Shown here: positions 16,454 through 25,895 of the stretch, piece by piece
How positions within the stretch are numbered: the first letter of the stretch is position 1
How the letters are laid out: every line of letters begins with the position of its first letter
Source: Micromonosporaceae bacterium
Lineage (GTDB): Bacteria > Actinomycetota > Actinomycetes > Mycobacteriales > Micromonosporaceae
Reading direction: 5' to 3'
Assembly: GCA_020027875.1 (NCBI GenBank)
Contig: JAHRHA010000002.1
Span: 1 to 64,000 of the forward strand
DNA: 64,000 bases
Program-made: the position numbers and the translations under genes
Notes under the pieces: model-generated
Database searches by the model: none
Seen by the model: the letters and a program-made list of their open reading frames with translations, nothing else
What the model was told of the DNA's origin: nothing

Positions 16454-16918
16454 CTAGCCGCGGACTGTTCGGTGCGGCCGCTTCCGGTAGTTCTGCTCGT
16501 AGCGACGCAGGCCGCGGCTCTTCCAGTCCTTGCCGAGCGCGACCATGCCGAGGAAACCGAGGAAGAATCCGACCGCGGCGATCCCGAGGAACAGCAGGAA
16601 CTGGCCGACAAAGAGCCCCGGGCCTTCCACGAATGGCGTCGAACCACCGATGAACGGGCCGACGAGCAGCGACAGCAGGGCTCCGACGAGCACCGCCGCG
16701 CCGATGTCGAAGAACACCCGGGAGAACGGGTGCCGCACCGCCCACCACGCCGCCGCGCCGATAAGGATCACACCGACGGAGGCGGAGGCGATGAAGCCGA
16801 TCGTGTCAAGCTCGGTGGGCTTAACGATCTCGCCAAGCCTGGTCACCAGCCGGGCGATGGCATTCACTGCGAAGATCCCCAGGGCGAGCAGCCCGACCGG
16901 CAGCCAACGTTTGTTCAC
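16454..16918 (-). CDS. Four-helix membrane protein of unknown function
   Basis: A 154-residue integral membrane protein with four predicted helices: residues 5-25, 40-62, 72-90 and 102-124. The C-terminal tail is strongly basic (KDWKSRGLRRYEQNYRKRPHR), consistent with a cytosolic C-terminus. There are no recognisable catalytic motifs and I do not know the family. It ends near the B2 repeat and is separated from the VanW gene upstream by 166 bases containing a hairpin. Confidence 0.75.
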   Translation of the reverse strand: MNKRWLPVGLLALGIFAVNAIARLVTRLGEIVKPTELDTIGFIASASVGVILIGAAAWWAVRHPFSRVFFDIGAAVLVGALLSLLVGPFIGGSTPFVEGPGLFVGQFLLFLGIAAVGFFLGFLGMVALGKDWKSRGLRRYEQNYRKRPHRTVRG

Positions 16919-17011
16919 CGCTCATCCTCCGTACGGGTTGGTACCCTCCGTCGCTGGTGACGGAATGCTATGGCAAACCGGGCGCTCCGTCGACACCCTC
17001 CCCCGACCCAA

Positions 17012-17044
17012 GATCCCCGCAACTGCCGGACAGCTGCGGGGATC
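17012..17044 (-). terminator. Hairpin after VanW-family gene
   Basis: GATCCCCGCA (17012-17021) pairs perfectly with TGCGGGGATC (17035-17044) around a 13-base loop. It lies 41 bases past the stop of the minus-strand VanW gene. On that strand it is followed by TTGGG, a weak T-tract. It is a probable terminator. Confidence 0.5.
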
Positions 17045-17084
17045 CATACGCGGGGACTCAGGGTAGGTCAGGCATCGCAGAGGC

Positions 17085-18824
17085 TCAGCCGTCGCAAACG
17101 AAGCGGGGCTCGGCCTTGTAGGTGTGTGAGAACTTCTCTCGCTTGATCTCCTGGCGGTTCTGCTTGAAGATCCGCCACGCGTCCTGCGAGAACCCGTCAA
17201 GCCCGGTTGTGGCGATACATCCCTTCTCAGCCTTGAGATGCACCGTCTTGGGCGAGGTGATGTTGCGCTTCGAGCTCCAATCCGTGGAGATGTCGTACCG
17301 CTTGGTGCTCCACATCGTGACGGTGATCGAGGTGTCGTTGTACGACGTGTCGATGAGTACGCTGTGCGCCGAGTCGTTGCGGAACTTCATATCCAGCGAC
17401 GGCATGAAGATGGTCGACTCGATCACCGACGGGTAACGCGAGAAGTAGTAGCTGTGCGGGTGGTGTTCGACATCCTCCAGACCGGCGTAGTACATCGCGT
17501 TGAACAGCGTCGTGGTGAACTGCGAGATGCCACCGCCCACGGCGTTGACCAGTTTGCCGCCCTGGATGATGGGCGCGTCCACGTACCCCTCGGCGTAGCC
17601 GCGCGGCCCGCTGAAGCCGTTGAGCGAGAAGGTCTCGCCTGGCTTCACGATGGCGCCGTCGACCTTCTTGGCGACCTGGATGATGTTCTTGTTGCGGTCC
17701 TGGCCACCCTTGTAGTAGGTGGTGAAGGACGAGATCCGCTCCACAATGCCCTGGTTGGCGAGGTCCGTCGCCGTTGTCTTGGCGTCGACGGTGACGATGT
17801 CCGCCGATAGCGTGCGCGGCCCGGACGTCGGCAGCACCGGGATCAGATCGCGGCTGAGCTTAGCAGTGTCGACGAGCCTCCCGCCCGTACTCGCAATGAT
17901 CTTCGGGGCGCCGCTGCCGGCCGCGATGGAGGCGTCGCGCGGTTTAATCTCCACAGTGGAGAGTTCGTCTTCCATCGCCGAGCGCAGCTTCTTCTCCTCG
18001 ACCACCGGGTTCAGTCTCCCGTCGTGGTCGGCGGTAATGATCAGGCTCCTCGCGATCGCCTTGGGCCCGATGGTCAGCTCGCCCCTCTCGGTCCTCACGG
18101 TGACTGGCGCCGCGACGGCCGGACGGGCCAGCTCGTTGACGACCCGATCCACCTCTGCCTTCGGCGTCGGGGTCTTCTCGGTGAGCGGCACGGCGATGGT
18201 GGTGGAGCGCAGCCACTGGGTGCGTAGCGCCTCGACGGCGCCATCGGAATCCAGGCCCACGCCCGTGACGCCGTAGCTGGCCTTCGGGGTGGTCCCCTCG
18301 AAGATCACGGCGGCCGGCTTGGCGGCATCGTTCAGCGTGCTCACCGGCTTAGCCAGCGTCGCGTCGAGCTTGTCGGCGTCAACGGCGACGACGGGGTCGA
18401 CCTCGGTTTCGCCGCCGAAGAGGACCTTGAACGGGTTGGGCCAGCCGCTGGCGGCGCGGTCGACGGTCGCGGCCGCGTCCAGGTGGAGACCGACGGCGGC
18501 CGGATCCACGGTCGCGGCCTTGTCGCCAACCTTCACCGGCACGCCCTCGGCCAGACGGTCGCCGAGGCCGGCGAGTAGAGCCTGGCTCGCCTCAGCCTGG
18601 TCGCGGCCGCCGATGTCGATGCCGAGCACGGTCGTGCCACGCGGGACGGCGGTGGACGCTCCCGCGGCGCTGGCGGCGCCTAGTACGAGGCCGACGGTGG
18701 CTACCGTGGCAACGGCGCCGACGATCACCCGCCGGCGGGTGCGGCGTGGACGCCGTCCGTCATAGACGGTCGGGGTGTGCGTCGGGATGGGCATGATCGA
18801 GTCACGCTGTGTCGACACTGACAC
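17085..18824 (-). CDS. VanW family protein with YoaR-like peptidoglycan-binding domain
   Basis: A 579-residue single-pass membrane protein. The cytosolic N-terminus is basic (DGRRPRRTRRR), with one membrane helix at about 32-55. Repeated PG-binding-4-like regions cover about 65-330 and a VanW domain about 370-500 (FSGPRGYAEGYVDAPIIQGGKLVNAV, GGGISQFTTTLFNAMYYAGL, HHPHSYYFSRYP). VanW domains occur in vancomycin clusters but most chromosomal copies have no resistance link; a cell-wall role is likely. The C-terminal 60 residues are basic and unusual. It stands alone, with no transpeptidase or van genes nearby. Confidence 0.88.
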   Translation of the reverse strand: MSVSTQRDSIMPIPTHTPTVYDGRRPRRTRRRVIVGAVATVATVGLVLGAASAAGASTAVPRGTTVLGIDIGGRDQAEASQALLAGLGDRLAEGVPVKVGDKAATVDPAAVGLHLDAAATVDRAASGWPNPFKVLFGGETEVDPVVAVDADKLDATLAKPVSTLNDAAKPAAVIFEGTTPKASYGVTGVGLDSDGAVEALRTQWLRSTTIAVPLTEKTPTPKAEVDRVVNELARPAVAAPVTVRTERGELTIGPKAIARSLIITADHDGRLNPVVEEKKLRSAMEDELSTVEIKPRDASIAAGSGAPKIIASTGGRLVDTAKLSRDLIPVLPTSGPRTLSADIVTVDAKTTATDLANQGIVERISSFTTYYKGGQDRNKNIIQVAKKVDGAIVKPGETFSLNGFSGPRGYAEGYVDAPIIQGGKLVNAVGGGISQFTTTLFNAMYYAGLEDVEHHPHSYYFSRYPSVIESTIFMPSLDMKFRNDSAHSVLIDTSYNDTSITVTMWSTKRYDISTDWSSKRNITSPKTVHLKAEKGCIATTGLDGFSQDAWRIFKQNRQEIKREKFSHTYKAEPRFVCDG

Positions 18825-19008
18825 GATGGGGGGACCAATCTGTCGGTGATGTTACTTAGACGAGGATATGGACCCTTATGCCCCCGGCCAAATGGGGAAG
18901 GGCGCATTGGGACCTTGGCGATAATCGGGTCGAGCGGGGAATAGCCTCCTCCCGGGGAGATCCGCGCCCGGGCGACCATCGCGACGCCGACCCCCCGCCA
19001 CCGCCGCC

Positions 19009-19079
19009 CAAGATCGCGGTGATCATGAGCTGACCGTCGCGAAACCGCGTCGATCATGACCTCCAGGTCATGATCGACG
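19009..19079 (-). repeat. Family B palindromic element, copy B3
   Basis: Read on the minus strand it carries the CGTCGATCATGACCT/AGGTCATGATCGACG palindrome, then GGTTTCGCGACGGTCAG and CTCATGATCACCGCGATCTTG. It overlaps the 3' end of the mshB-linked membrane protein gene, whose TGA stop (19068-19070) lies within the palindrome. Confidence 0.85.
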
Positions 19080-19478
19080 AGAGGAGCGGGGGAGGATCAT
19101 GCGGTAGGCGGCGACGGCGATCGTGGCCGAGCCGGCGAACAGATAGACAGTGGCGACCCAGTTGCCCTGAACCAGGACAAGATCACCTTCTGTGGTGCGG
19201 TCGGCGAGGACGAACGACAAGGCCAGCCAGACCAGACCGGGCAGCAGACAGAGGAACCTGTTGCCCGTCACGTCGTAGGTGAACCAGATCAGCACCGCGT
19301 TGCCGGCAACGGCGAGCACGATCGCGACGGGCACCAGCACCGTGCCGATGCGAAACGGGGTCAGAAAGGCGCCGACGAAGGCGAGCAGCACGCCTCCCCA
19401 GACGGCGACCGCCGCGCCCGCAACCCGTACCAACGCGTCGGGCAGGCCCGGTGCTGGTTGGGGCGGCGGCGACGTCAC
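19068..19478 (-). CDS. Small membrane protein coupled to mshB
   Basis: A 136-residue protein with four hydrophobic helices (about 18-38, 43-68, 77-94 and 104-124). Its GTG start overlaps the mshB stop by four bases (GTGA), so it is translated with mshB. A comparable small membrane protein follows mshB in other actinobacteria, from memory; no function is assigned. The last residues (RRS) and stop codon are read from the B3 repeat, in the same repeat frame as in the HxlR gene. Confidence 0.78.
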   Translation of the reverse strand: MTSPPPQPAPGLPDALVRVAGAAVAVWGGVLLAFVGAFLTPFRIGTVLVPVAIVLAVAGNAVLIWFTYDVTGNRFLCLLPGLVWLALSFVLADRTTEGDLVLVQGNWVATVYLFAGSATIAVAAYRMILPRSSRRS

Positions 19479-20407
19479 GGGTGTGCCGTAGCCATGCCGT
19501 CGGACGCATTCAGCGACTTCTCAGCGACCTTGAGACCGGCGAAGAGATCGTTCTCCCAGCCGTTCGGGCCGCCGCTCGGACCGCGAGTGCCGGCCACGAG
19601 CTCGAAATACTCCACGCCCATGAACTCGGAGCCGAAGTTCGACGCCAGCGTGAAGAGCCACGACGACTCTGGGATCTGGGTCGCGTGAGCCTTGACGGCA
19701 GCCATCTTCGCCGGCTCGAACTCGCTGGCCTCGATCCGGGCAGCTACCCGCTCGTCCGGTGTGCCGAACGGCAGATCGTCCACGTTCTCGATGCCGGCGA
19801 ACGGGTTCTCCGAGCTCTCGGCGAACTGCTGCATGCCCGCCTCGAGAACGCTACGCGGAATCGCCGTCCAGTAGACCTTGGCGGGACCAGTTCCCTCGGC
19901 GTCAGCGAGCTCGACGGCCCGCATCGTGGCCCGGTGGGCCTGGATGTGGTCCGGGTGCCCGTAGCCGCCGGTAGGGTCGTAGGTGACGACGACCTGCGGC
20001 CGGATCTCGCGGATAACCTCCAGCAGGTTGACGGCTGCCGCGTCGAGGTCCGCGCCCCAGAACGCACGCGGGTGCTCGTTGGCCGGAGTACCCATCATGC
20101 CGGAGTCACGGTAGCGGCCGGCACCGCCGAGAAAGCGATGGTCGGTCAACCCCATGGCCGCGCAGGCCCGCTCCAGTTCGACGAGGCGGTAACCGCCCAA
20201 CTGGTCCGCCTCACCGGCGGCGAGGGCAGCCAGCGCCGGCACATGGACCTCGCCCTCCTCGCCCAGCGTGCAGGTCACCAGGGTCACATGTACGCCGGTA
20301 GCCGCGTAGCGCGCCATCGTGGCGCCCGTACCCACCGTCTCGTCGTCGGGGTGGGCATGCACGAAGAGGACTCGGCGGGCGGGCAGATTGGGTGAGGTCC
20401 CGGTCAC
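19475..20407 (-). CDS. mshB: N-acetyl-1-D-myo-inositol-2-amino-2-deoxy-alpha-D-glucopyranoside deacetylase (mycothiol)
   Basis: A 310-residue zinc-dependent LmbE/PIG-L-type deacetylase in mycothiol biosynthesis that converts GlcNAc-Ins to GlcN-Ins. Zinc and catalytic residues are visible in [14 protein letters not shown] (residues 17-30, AHPDDE) and [12 protein letters not shown] (about 150). The GTG at 20407 is chosen because similarity starts with [14 protein letters not shown]. It is divergent from the S9 peptidase gene, with only 40 bases between starts. Mycothiol is the actinobacterial low-molecular-weight thiol, so this gene supports the taxonomic reading. Confidence 0.94.
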   Translation of the reverse strand: MTGTSPNLPARRVLFVHAHPDDETVGTGATMARYAATGVHVTLVTCTLGEEGEVHVPALAALAAGEADQLGGYRLVELERACAAMGLTDHRFLGGAGRYRDSGMMGTPANEHPRAFWGADLDAAAVNLLEVIREIRPQVVVTYDPTGGYGHPDHIQAHRATMRAVELADAEGTGPAKVYWTAIPRSVLEAGMQQFAESSENPFAGIENVDDLPFGTPDERVAARIEASEFEPAKMAAVKAHATQIPESSWLFTLASNFGSEFMGVEYFELVAGTRGPSGGPNGWENDLFAGLKVAEKSLNASDGMATAHP

Positions 20408-20447
20408 CCGGCCCACTCTACGCGGGCGCCCGTGCGACGATCGCGGA

Positions 20448-22586
20448 GTGGAATATCCGGAGCTCGCGGTCCGTACCAAGGGTTTTACGGCCGGTCAACC
20501 GCGCGCCGTCAGCGTCAGCTCGGACGGGGCGCGGGTCATTTTCCTGCGGTCGGCCGGCCCCGAGGACACCACCGACCAGCTCTGGGTCTTCGACGTCGCC
20601 ACCGCGACCGAGCGGCTCGTTTGTGACCCGGCCGCGTTGGCCGCCGACCCCCTTCGTCGGGACCGTCCCGGAGACGTCCCGGAGGCGGAGCGGGCCCTCC
20701 GGGAGAGGATGCGGCTAAGCGCATCCGGGATCGGGTCATACGCCACCGATCCCGCGGGGCGGGTCGCGGCATTCGCGCTCGGCGGCACCCTCATGGTCGC
20801 CGATCTTGTCACCGGCGAGGCCGCGCCGCACCCAACCGCAGGGCCTGTCATCGATCCACGGCCGGACCCCACGGGGCGCCGCGTCGGGTACGTCTGCCGC
20901 GGCGCGCTGCACGCGTTGGACCTGATCAGGGGCGAGGACGCGCTGCTAGCGGCCGAGGCGGACAACGACGAGGTCACCTGGGGGCTCGCCGAGTTCATCG
21001 GAGCGGAGGAGTTCGGGCGCTTCCGGGGCTACTGGTGGTCGCCCGACGGAACCACAGTCCTGGCCGCGCGCGTCGACAATTCCCGGGTACAGCGGTGGCA
21101 TCTGTACGACCCCGCCCTGCCCGCCGAACCTCCGAGAGCCATCGCCTACCCGGCCGCCGGCACGCCCAACGCCGAGGTGACGCTACACCTGCTCGACCTC
21201 GACGGCGGCTGGGTCGACGTGCATTGGGATCGGGAGACCTACCCCTATCTCGTCTCCGTCTCCTGGTCCGAAGTGGGCGGACCGCTGGTGACCGTCCTGC
21301 GCCGGCTCCAGCAGCACGGCCTGGTCCTCGCGGTCGACCCGCGCACGGGTGAGACTCAGGTGCACGCCGAACTGGCCGACCCCCGGTGGGTGGAGCCCGT
21401 TTCGGGGTCGCCGTGCTACCTCTCCGACGGGCGCGTACTCATCGGCGGGGAACTGGCCCACGACGGCTACGACGCGCGCTGCCTCTTCGCGGACGGCGGC
21501 CTGCTCACCCCGGCCTCGCTCTATGTACGCAGGGTCTGCGGCCGCCTCGGACCGGATCTGCTTGTAGAGGCCACCGATGGCGAACCGAGCGAGCAGCACC
21601 TCTATCGAGTCGAAACGAGGTCCGCCGCGGCGACCGTGGAGGTGCACCGGCTGACCCCCGACCCGGGCTGGCACGTCGGGCATAGCGGCGGAGAGACACT
21701 CGCCGTCGGTGCGCTGTCACTGGACCGCCCTGGGACACAGTGGACGGTCTACTCAGGAGGCACCGAGGTGGGCCGGCTCCGATCCACCGCCGCGACGCCG
21801 CCCTACGCGCCGAGGCCGGCGCTCGAGCGGGTGACCGACCGCCGCCTGCCCACCGGAGTGCTCTACCCCACCACCCACGTGGCTGGCCGGCGGTTGCCGG
21901 TGCTCGTGGATATCTACGGGGGACCGGGCCACCAGGAGGTGGTGGCGGCCAGGGCGTACTGGTTGGAGCGGCAGTGGTGGGCCGATGCGGGATTCGCCGT
22001 GGTGGTCATCGACAACCGCGGTACGCCGGGCGTGGCTCCCTCCTTCGAGAAGGTGATCCATCGACGGTTGGCCGACATCATCCTCACCGACCAGGTCGAC
22101 GCGCTCGACGCGCTCGCCGACAAGCACTCCGACCTCGACCTGACCCGGGTGGCGATCCGAGGCTGGTCCTTTGGCGGATGGCTCGCCGCCCTCGGCGTGC
22201 TGCGCCGACCGGACATCTACCGGTGCGCGATCGCGGGCGCCCCGGTGACGGACTGGACCCTGTACGACACGGCCTACACCGAGCGCTACCTCGGCCTACC
22301 CGGCGATGCGGGTGACATCTACACCCACAACTCGCTGCTGGAGGCGGCCGCCGAGCCGGTCCTGGCCAACGACGACGTCCGACCGATCCTGGTCATTCAC
22401 GGGATGGTGGATGACAACGTGGTCTCCGCGCACTCGATGCGACTGTCCGCCGCCCTGCTCGGCGCGGGCCGTCCACATTCGATGATCCCACTCCCCGGAG
22501 CCACCCACATGGCCGCCGGCGGCCTGGCGCAACGCCTGCTGCGCCTCGAGCTGGACTTCCTCCGCCAACATCTCTCGTCGATCTAG
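20448..22586 (+). CDS. S9 family prolyl oligopeptidase (DPP IV type)
   Basis: A 712-residue cytosolic serine peptidase. The N-terminal beta-propeller ends with the DPP IV signature [20 protein letters not shown] (Glu pair binding the substrate N-terminus, near 185). The alpha/beta-hydrolase domain follows, with GWSFGG (Ser near 573), GMVDDN (Asp near 655) and GATHMA (His near 686). It releases N-terminal dipeptides, typically X-Pro. The GTG at 20448 gives the family start ([17 protein letters not shown]). The stop codon lies inside the A2 palindrome. It sits beside a peptide importer, so the products of that importer are plausible substrates. Confidence 0.92.
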   Translation: MEYPELAVRTKGFTAGQPRAVSVSSDGARVIFLRSAGPEDTTDQLWVFDVATATERLVCDPAALAADPLRRDRPGDVPEAERALRERMRLSASGIGSYATDPAGRVAAFALGGTLMVADLVTGEAAPHPTAGPVIDPRPDPTGRRVGYVCRGALHALDLIRGEDALLAAEADNDEVTWGLAEFIGAEEFGRFRGYWWSPDGTTVLAARVDNSRVQRWHLYDPALPAEPPRAIAYPAAGTPNAEVTLHLLDLDGGWVDVHWDRETYPYLVSVSWSEVGGPLVTVLRRLQQHGLVLAVDPRTGETQVHAELADPRWVEPVSGSPCYLSDGRVLIGGELAHDGYDARCLFADGGLLTPASLYVRRVCGRLGPDLLVEATDGEPSEQHLYRVETRSAAATVEVHRLTPDPGWHVGHSGGETLAVGALSLDRPGTQWTVYSGGTEVGRLRSTAATPPYAPRPALERVTDRRLPTGVLYPTTHVAGRRLPVLVDIYGGPGHQEVVAARAYWLERQWWADAGFAVVVIDNRGTPGVAPSFEKVIHRRLADIILTDQVDALDALADKHSDLDLTRVAIRGWSFGGWLAALGVLRRPDIYRCAIAGAPVTDWTLYDTAYTERYLGLPGDAGDIYTHNSLLEAAAEPVLANDDVRPILVIHGMVDDNVVSAHSMRLSAALLGAGRPHSMIPLPGATHMAAGGLAQRLLRLELDFLRQHLSSI

Positions 22587-22635
22587 GCCATAGCGACGTG
22601 ATCGGAGATCAACTAACGTCGCCAAGCCCTAGATC
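22579..22635. repeat. Family A palindrome, copy A2
   Basis: Arms 22579-22599 and 22615-22635 pair with three mismatches. The loop is GATCGGAGATCAACTA, the exact reverse complement of the A1 loop, so this copy is inverted relative to A1. It lies between the convergent S9 peptidase and oppF-like genes, and the S9 stop codon (22584-22586) is inside the left arm. Confidence 0.85.
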
Positions 22636-22656
22636 GACGGGGAGAGCTGGCCGCGG

Positions 22657-23694
22657 CTAGCGGAGCGGGCCGACCTCGGGGAAGTGGCAGGCCGCGATCG
22701 AGCCGTTGGGCTTCGGGTCGAGGGGTGGCTCGACCTGAGCACAGAGGTCCTGCGCCTTCCAGCACCTGGTGCGGAACCGGCACCCCGACGGTGGGTTGAT
22801 CGGTGTCGGGACGTCGCCCTCCAGGCGGATGCGGCCGAGCGACGCACCTAGCTTCGTCACGTCCGGCACCGCGGAGAGCAGCGCCTTCGTGTACGGGTGC
22901 GACGGCTGCTCGTAGATCTGCTGGCGCGAGCCGACCTCCACGATCTTCCCGAGGTACATCACCGCGATGCGCTCGCAGAAGTGCCGAACCACGGCCAAGT
23001 CATGCGCGATGAAGACGAACGCCAGGTTGAACTCGCGCTGCAAGTCCCGAAGCAGGTTGATGACCTGCGCCTGGATGGACACGTCCAGAGCTGAGACGGG
23101 CTCGTCCGCGACGATCATTTTGGGCTTAAGCGCGAGCGCGCGGGCGACGCCGATGCGCTGGCGCTGGCCACCCGAGAACTCGTGCGGGTAGCGGTTGTAA
23201 TGCTCGGGGTTGAGACCGACGATCTCGAGCAGCTCCTGTACCCGCTTCTTGACGCCACCGGCGGGCTCGATGCCGTTGACGGACAACGGCATTGCGACAA
23301 TCCGGCCGACCGTGTGGCGCGGGTTCAGCGACGAGTACGGGTCCTGGAAGATGATCTGCATATCCTGGCGCAACGGCCGCAGCGAGCTGCGGTTCATGTG
23401 CGTGATGTCCCGGCCCTCGAACGTGATCTTCCCGCTGGTAGGCTCGAGCAGACGGACCAACATCCGGCCCGTGGTCGTCTTGCCACAGCCTGACTCACCG
23501 ACCACCCCGAGCGTCTCGCCCGGGTCGACGGTGAAGTCGATGCCATCGACGGCACGCACGTGCTGCTTCGCACCGAACAGCCCGCTCCGCACCGGGAAAT
23601 GCTTCACCAGACCCTCCACCTTGAGCAGAGGTTCGCCCGGCGGCCGCGTCCTCGTCGCGGCCGCAGCCTGCTGAGGTACCACGAGATTGGTCAT
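22657..23694 (-). CDS. Peptide ABC transporter ATP-binding protein (OppF/DppF type)
   Basis: A 345-residue ATPase energising oligopeptide or dipeptide import. Motifs are Walker A GESGCGKTT, Q-loop FQDPYSSLNP, signature SGGQRQR, Walker B MIVADEPVSALD and the His switch FIAHDLAVV. The C-terminal oligo_HPY extension (PINPPSGCRFRTRCWKAQDLC) carries four Cys that can hold an iron-sulfur cluster in this subfamily. The ATG at 23694 overlaps the stop of the partner ATPase (ATGA). It is the last gene of a five-gene importer. Confidence 0.94.
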   Translation of the reverse strand: MTNLVVPQQAAAATRTRPPGEPLLKVEGLVKHFPVRSGLFGAKQHVRAVDGIDFTVDPGETLGVVGESGCGKTTTGRMLVRLLEPTSGKITFEGRDITHMNRSSLRPLRQDMQIIFQDPYSSLNPRHTVGRIVAMPLSVNGIEPAGGVKKRVQELLEIVGLNPEHYNRYPHEFSGGQRQRIGVARALALKPKMIVADEPVSALDVSIQAQVINLLRDLQREFNLAFVFIAHDLAVVRHFCERIAVMYLGKIVEVGSRQQIYEQPSHPYTKALLSAVPDVTKLGASLGRIRLEGDVPTPINPPSGCRFRTRCWKAQDLCAQVEPPLDPKPNGSIAACHFPEVGPLR

Positions 23695-24758
23695 ATTGCT
23701 ACTCCCACCGCGGCGATGTCCTGCTCGTAGATCGACTTTCGCTGCCGCTCGGGCAGGTGGCACGCCACCGTGTGCCCGGGTTCGTGCGTGGCCAGCAGCG
23801 GCAGCAGTTGGGGCACCTCGATGTCGCATGGGCCACCGTTCAACATCGCGTAGCGGCAGCGGGGGTGGAAGGCGCAACCCGGCGGCACATTGATCAGGCT
23901 CGGCGGGTTGCCCTTGATGGGCTTGAGGTCCTCGTCGGCGTCACCGTGCAGCGATGGGACGCTGGCGAGCAGGCCCCAGGTATACGGGTGCTGCGCTTGG
24001 CGGAGCACCTGCTCCGCACTGCCGTACTCGGCGACCCGGCCGGCGTACATCACCAGCACGTCGTCGGCGATCTGGCTCACCACGCCCAAGTCGTGGGTGA
24101 TGAGGATGACGGCGGCGTTGAAGTCGCGCTGCAGATCCTCGATGAGGTCCAGGATCTGCGCCTGCACGGTCACATCGAGCGCGGTGGTCGGCTCGTCCGC
24201 AATCAGGAGGTCCGGGTCGTTGACCAGCGCCATGGCGATCATGGCGCGTTGGCGCATCCCGCCGGAGAACTCGTGCGGGTAACCGTCGATGCGCTTGGCC
24301 GGTTGCGGGATGCCCACTCGGCCGAGCATGTCGATCGCGTGCTTGCGAGCCAGCGACTTCGAGGCGTTGGGATGGTGGATCCGGTACGCCGCGACGATCT
24401 GTTTGCCGATCGTGTAATAAGGGTGCAGCGACGAGAGCGGATCCTGGAAGATCATCGCCACGTCGCGTCCGCGCAGCTTACGCAGCTCGTTGTCGTCGAG
24501 GCCGACGACATTGCGGCCGTTGACGAGAATCTCGCCCGAGATCCGGCTCTTCTTGGGGTCGTGCAGACCGAGGACCGCGAGGCTGGACACGCTCTTACCG
24601 GAGCCGGACTCACCCACGATGCCGAGGGTCTGCCCGCGATCCACCGAGAAGGAGACTCCGTCTACTGCCCGGACCACACCGTCCTCTGTGGAGAACTGCA
24701 CGCGCAGGTCACGCACCTGAAGGTACGCCCCGCCGTGAGCCGTTTGCGGTGTCGTCAC
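23691..24758 (-). CDS. Peptide ABC transporter ATP-binding protein (OppD/DppD type)
   Basis: A 355-residue partner ATPase with Walker [10 protein letters not shown], signature [14 protein letters not shown], Walker [13 protein letters not shown] and switch LITHDLGVV. It has a C-terminal oligo_HPY region with Cys residues ([15 protein letters not shown]). It forms a heterodimer with the OppF-like subunit. It starts 31 bases after the OppB-like permease stop and overlaps the next gene by four bases. Confidence 0.94.
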   Translation of the reverse strand: MTTPQTAHGGAYLQVRDLRVQFSTEDGVVRAVDGVSFSVDRGQTLGIVGESGSGKSVSSLAVLGLHDPKKSRISGEILVNGRNVVGLDDNELRKLRGRDVAMIFQDPLSSLHPYYTIGKQIVAAYRIHHPNASKSLARKHAIDMLGRVGIPQPAKRIDGYPHEFSGGMRQRAMIAMALVNDPDLLIADEPTTALDVTVQAQILDLIEDLQRDFNAAVILITHDLGVVSQIADDVLVMYAGRVAEYGSAEQVLRQAQHPYTWGLLASVPSLHGDADEDLKPIKGNPPSLINVPPGCAFHPRCRYAMLNGGPCDIEVPQLLPLLATHEPGHTVACHLPERQRKSIYEQDIAAVGVAI

Positions 24759-24789
24759 GATGTCCGCCTCCTATGTATTGCCGCCGCCG

Positions 24790-25782
24790 TCAATTGAGCT
24801 TCACCCGCGGATCGATGACCGCGTAGAGGCAGTCCACGATGACGTTGGCCGCCACGAGGAAGAAGGCCGCGACGAGGACGGTCGCCATGATAACGGGGAA
24901 GTTCAGATTCGGGATCGCCCGCACCGCGTACCAGCCCATTCCTTGCAACCCGAAGATGGTTTCGGTGATCACAGCGCCACCCAGCGCGCCGCCGATGTCG
25001 ATGCCGGCGATCGTCACGATCGGCGTGATCGCGGCACGGAAGGCGTGCTTGAGGTGGACGGTCCGCTTGGACAGTCCGATGGCACGGGCGGTGCGAATGT
25101 AGTCCTCGGAGAGGGTTTCCAGCATCTGTGACCGCGACAACCGCGCGTACTGGGCGGCGAAGATGAAGGCGAGCGCGAACCAGGGCAGAATCAACGCCTT
25201 CACCCAACCGACGGGGTCTTCGAGTAGGCCGACGAAATGCGGGTACGGCAGAAGGTGCAGGCCGAAGACAAAGGTCGCTAGCAACAGGATGGCGAACACA
25301 TAGATCGGCATCGAGGCGCCGACGAGCGAAAAGGCGATCGCCGTCTTATCGAAGACCGTGCCCCGGCGCAGAGCCGAGAACATGCCTAACGAGATGCCGA
25401 CGGTTAGCCAGATCACCGCACCGCCGACCACGATGCTCGCTGTCACCGGCCAGGCCCGGCCGATGATCGACGTGACCGGCTCGTTGGTCCGGAAGGAGTA
25501 GGCCAGGCAGGGAGCCGGGCAGTGCTGGGCCTCTCGACCTTGCCGCTCGAAGTCCCGGCCAACGAACAGGCCCGCGTGGTAGTCGAGGTACTGCTTGGGT
25601 AGCGGCTTGTCCATGCCCAGGTTCTTCTGGATCGCGGCGATCGTTCTTACGTCGCAGTTCTTGCCGCACATGGTCTCCGCGGGGTTGGCCGGCAAGGCGA
25701 AGAAGACAAAGAAGGTGACTGAGCTGATCGCCCACAGCGTCAGGATCGCGATGAGGGAGCGCTTGAGGATGAAGCGGAGCAT
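24790..25782 (-). CDS. Peptide ABC transporter permease (DppB/OppB type)
   Basis: A 330-residue inner membrane permease with about six helices: the first at residues 5-27, a long periplasmic-side loop (about 30-105, with four Cys), then a helical bundle. The coupling motif DYIRTARAIGLSKRTVHLKHAFRAA contains the EAA-type Gly that docks on the ATPases. The ATG at 25782 has an AAAGG ribosome site; the upstream alternative adds nine residues without support. The Cys-containing loop is longer than in the E. coli DppB model. Confidence 0.92.
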   Translation of the reverse strand: MLRFILKRSLIAILTLWAISSVTFFVFFALPANPAETMCGKNCDVRTIAAIQKNLGMDKPLPKQYLDYHAGLFVGRDFERQGREAQHCPAPCLAYSFRTNEPVTSIIGRAWPVTASIVVGGAVIWLTVGISLGMFSALRRGTVFDKTAIAFSLVGASMPIYVFAILLLATFVFGLHLLPYPHFVGLLEDPVGWVKALILPWFALAFIFAAQYARLSRSQMLETLSEDYIRTARAIGLSKRTVHLKHAFRAAITPIVTIAGIDIGGALGGAVITETIFGLQGMGWYAVRAIPNLNFPVIMATVLVAAFFLVAANVIVDCLYAVIDPRVKLN

Positions 25783-25829
25783 GACGAGCCTTTCGATTGC
25801 CGCGTCCAAGCCTGGCGAACGGCTGGGGC

Positions 25830-25866
25830 GCCGCGGTGTAGTCGAGGTAGCCGACTACACCGCGGC
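25830..25866 (-). terminator. 15-bp perfect hairpin between binding-protein and permease genes
   Basis: GCCGCGGTGTAGTCG (25830-25844) pairs perfectly with CGACTACACCGCGGC (25852-25866) around a seven-base loop. It lies 29 bases downstream of the substrate-binding protein stop and 47 bases before the permease start. In importer operons such stems often raise binding-protein mRNA relative to downstream genes by partial termination or 3' end protection. Confidence 0.65.
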
Positions 25867-25895
25867 GGTAATGCTATGTGCTACCTAACGTCTGG

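Noticed and set aside
17085-18824. Vancomycin resistance determinant
   Set aside because: VanW domains are common in chromosomal wall proteins, and no vanH, vanA or vanX is nearby.
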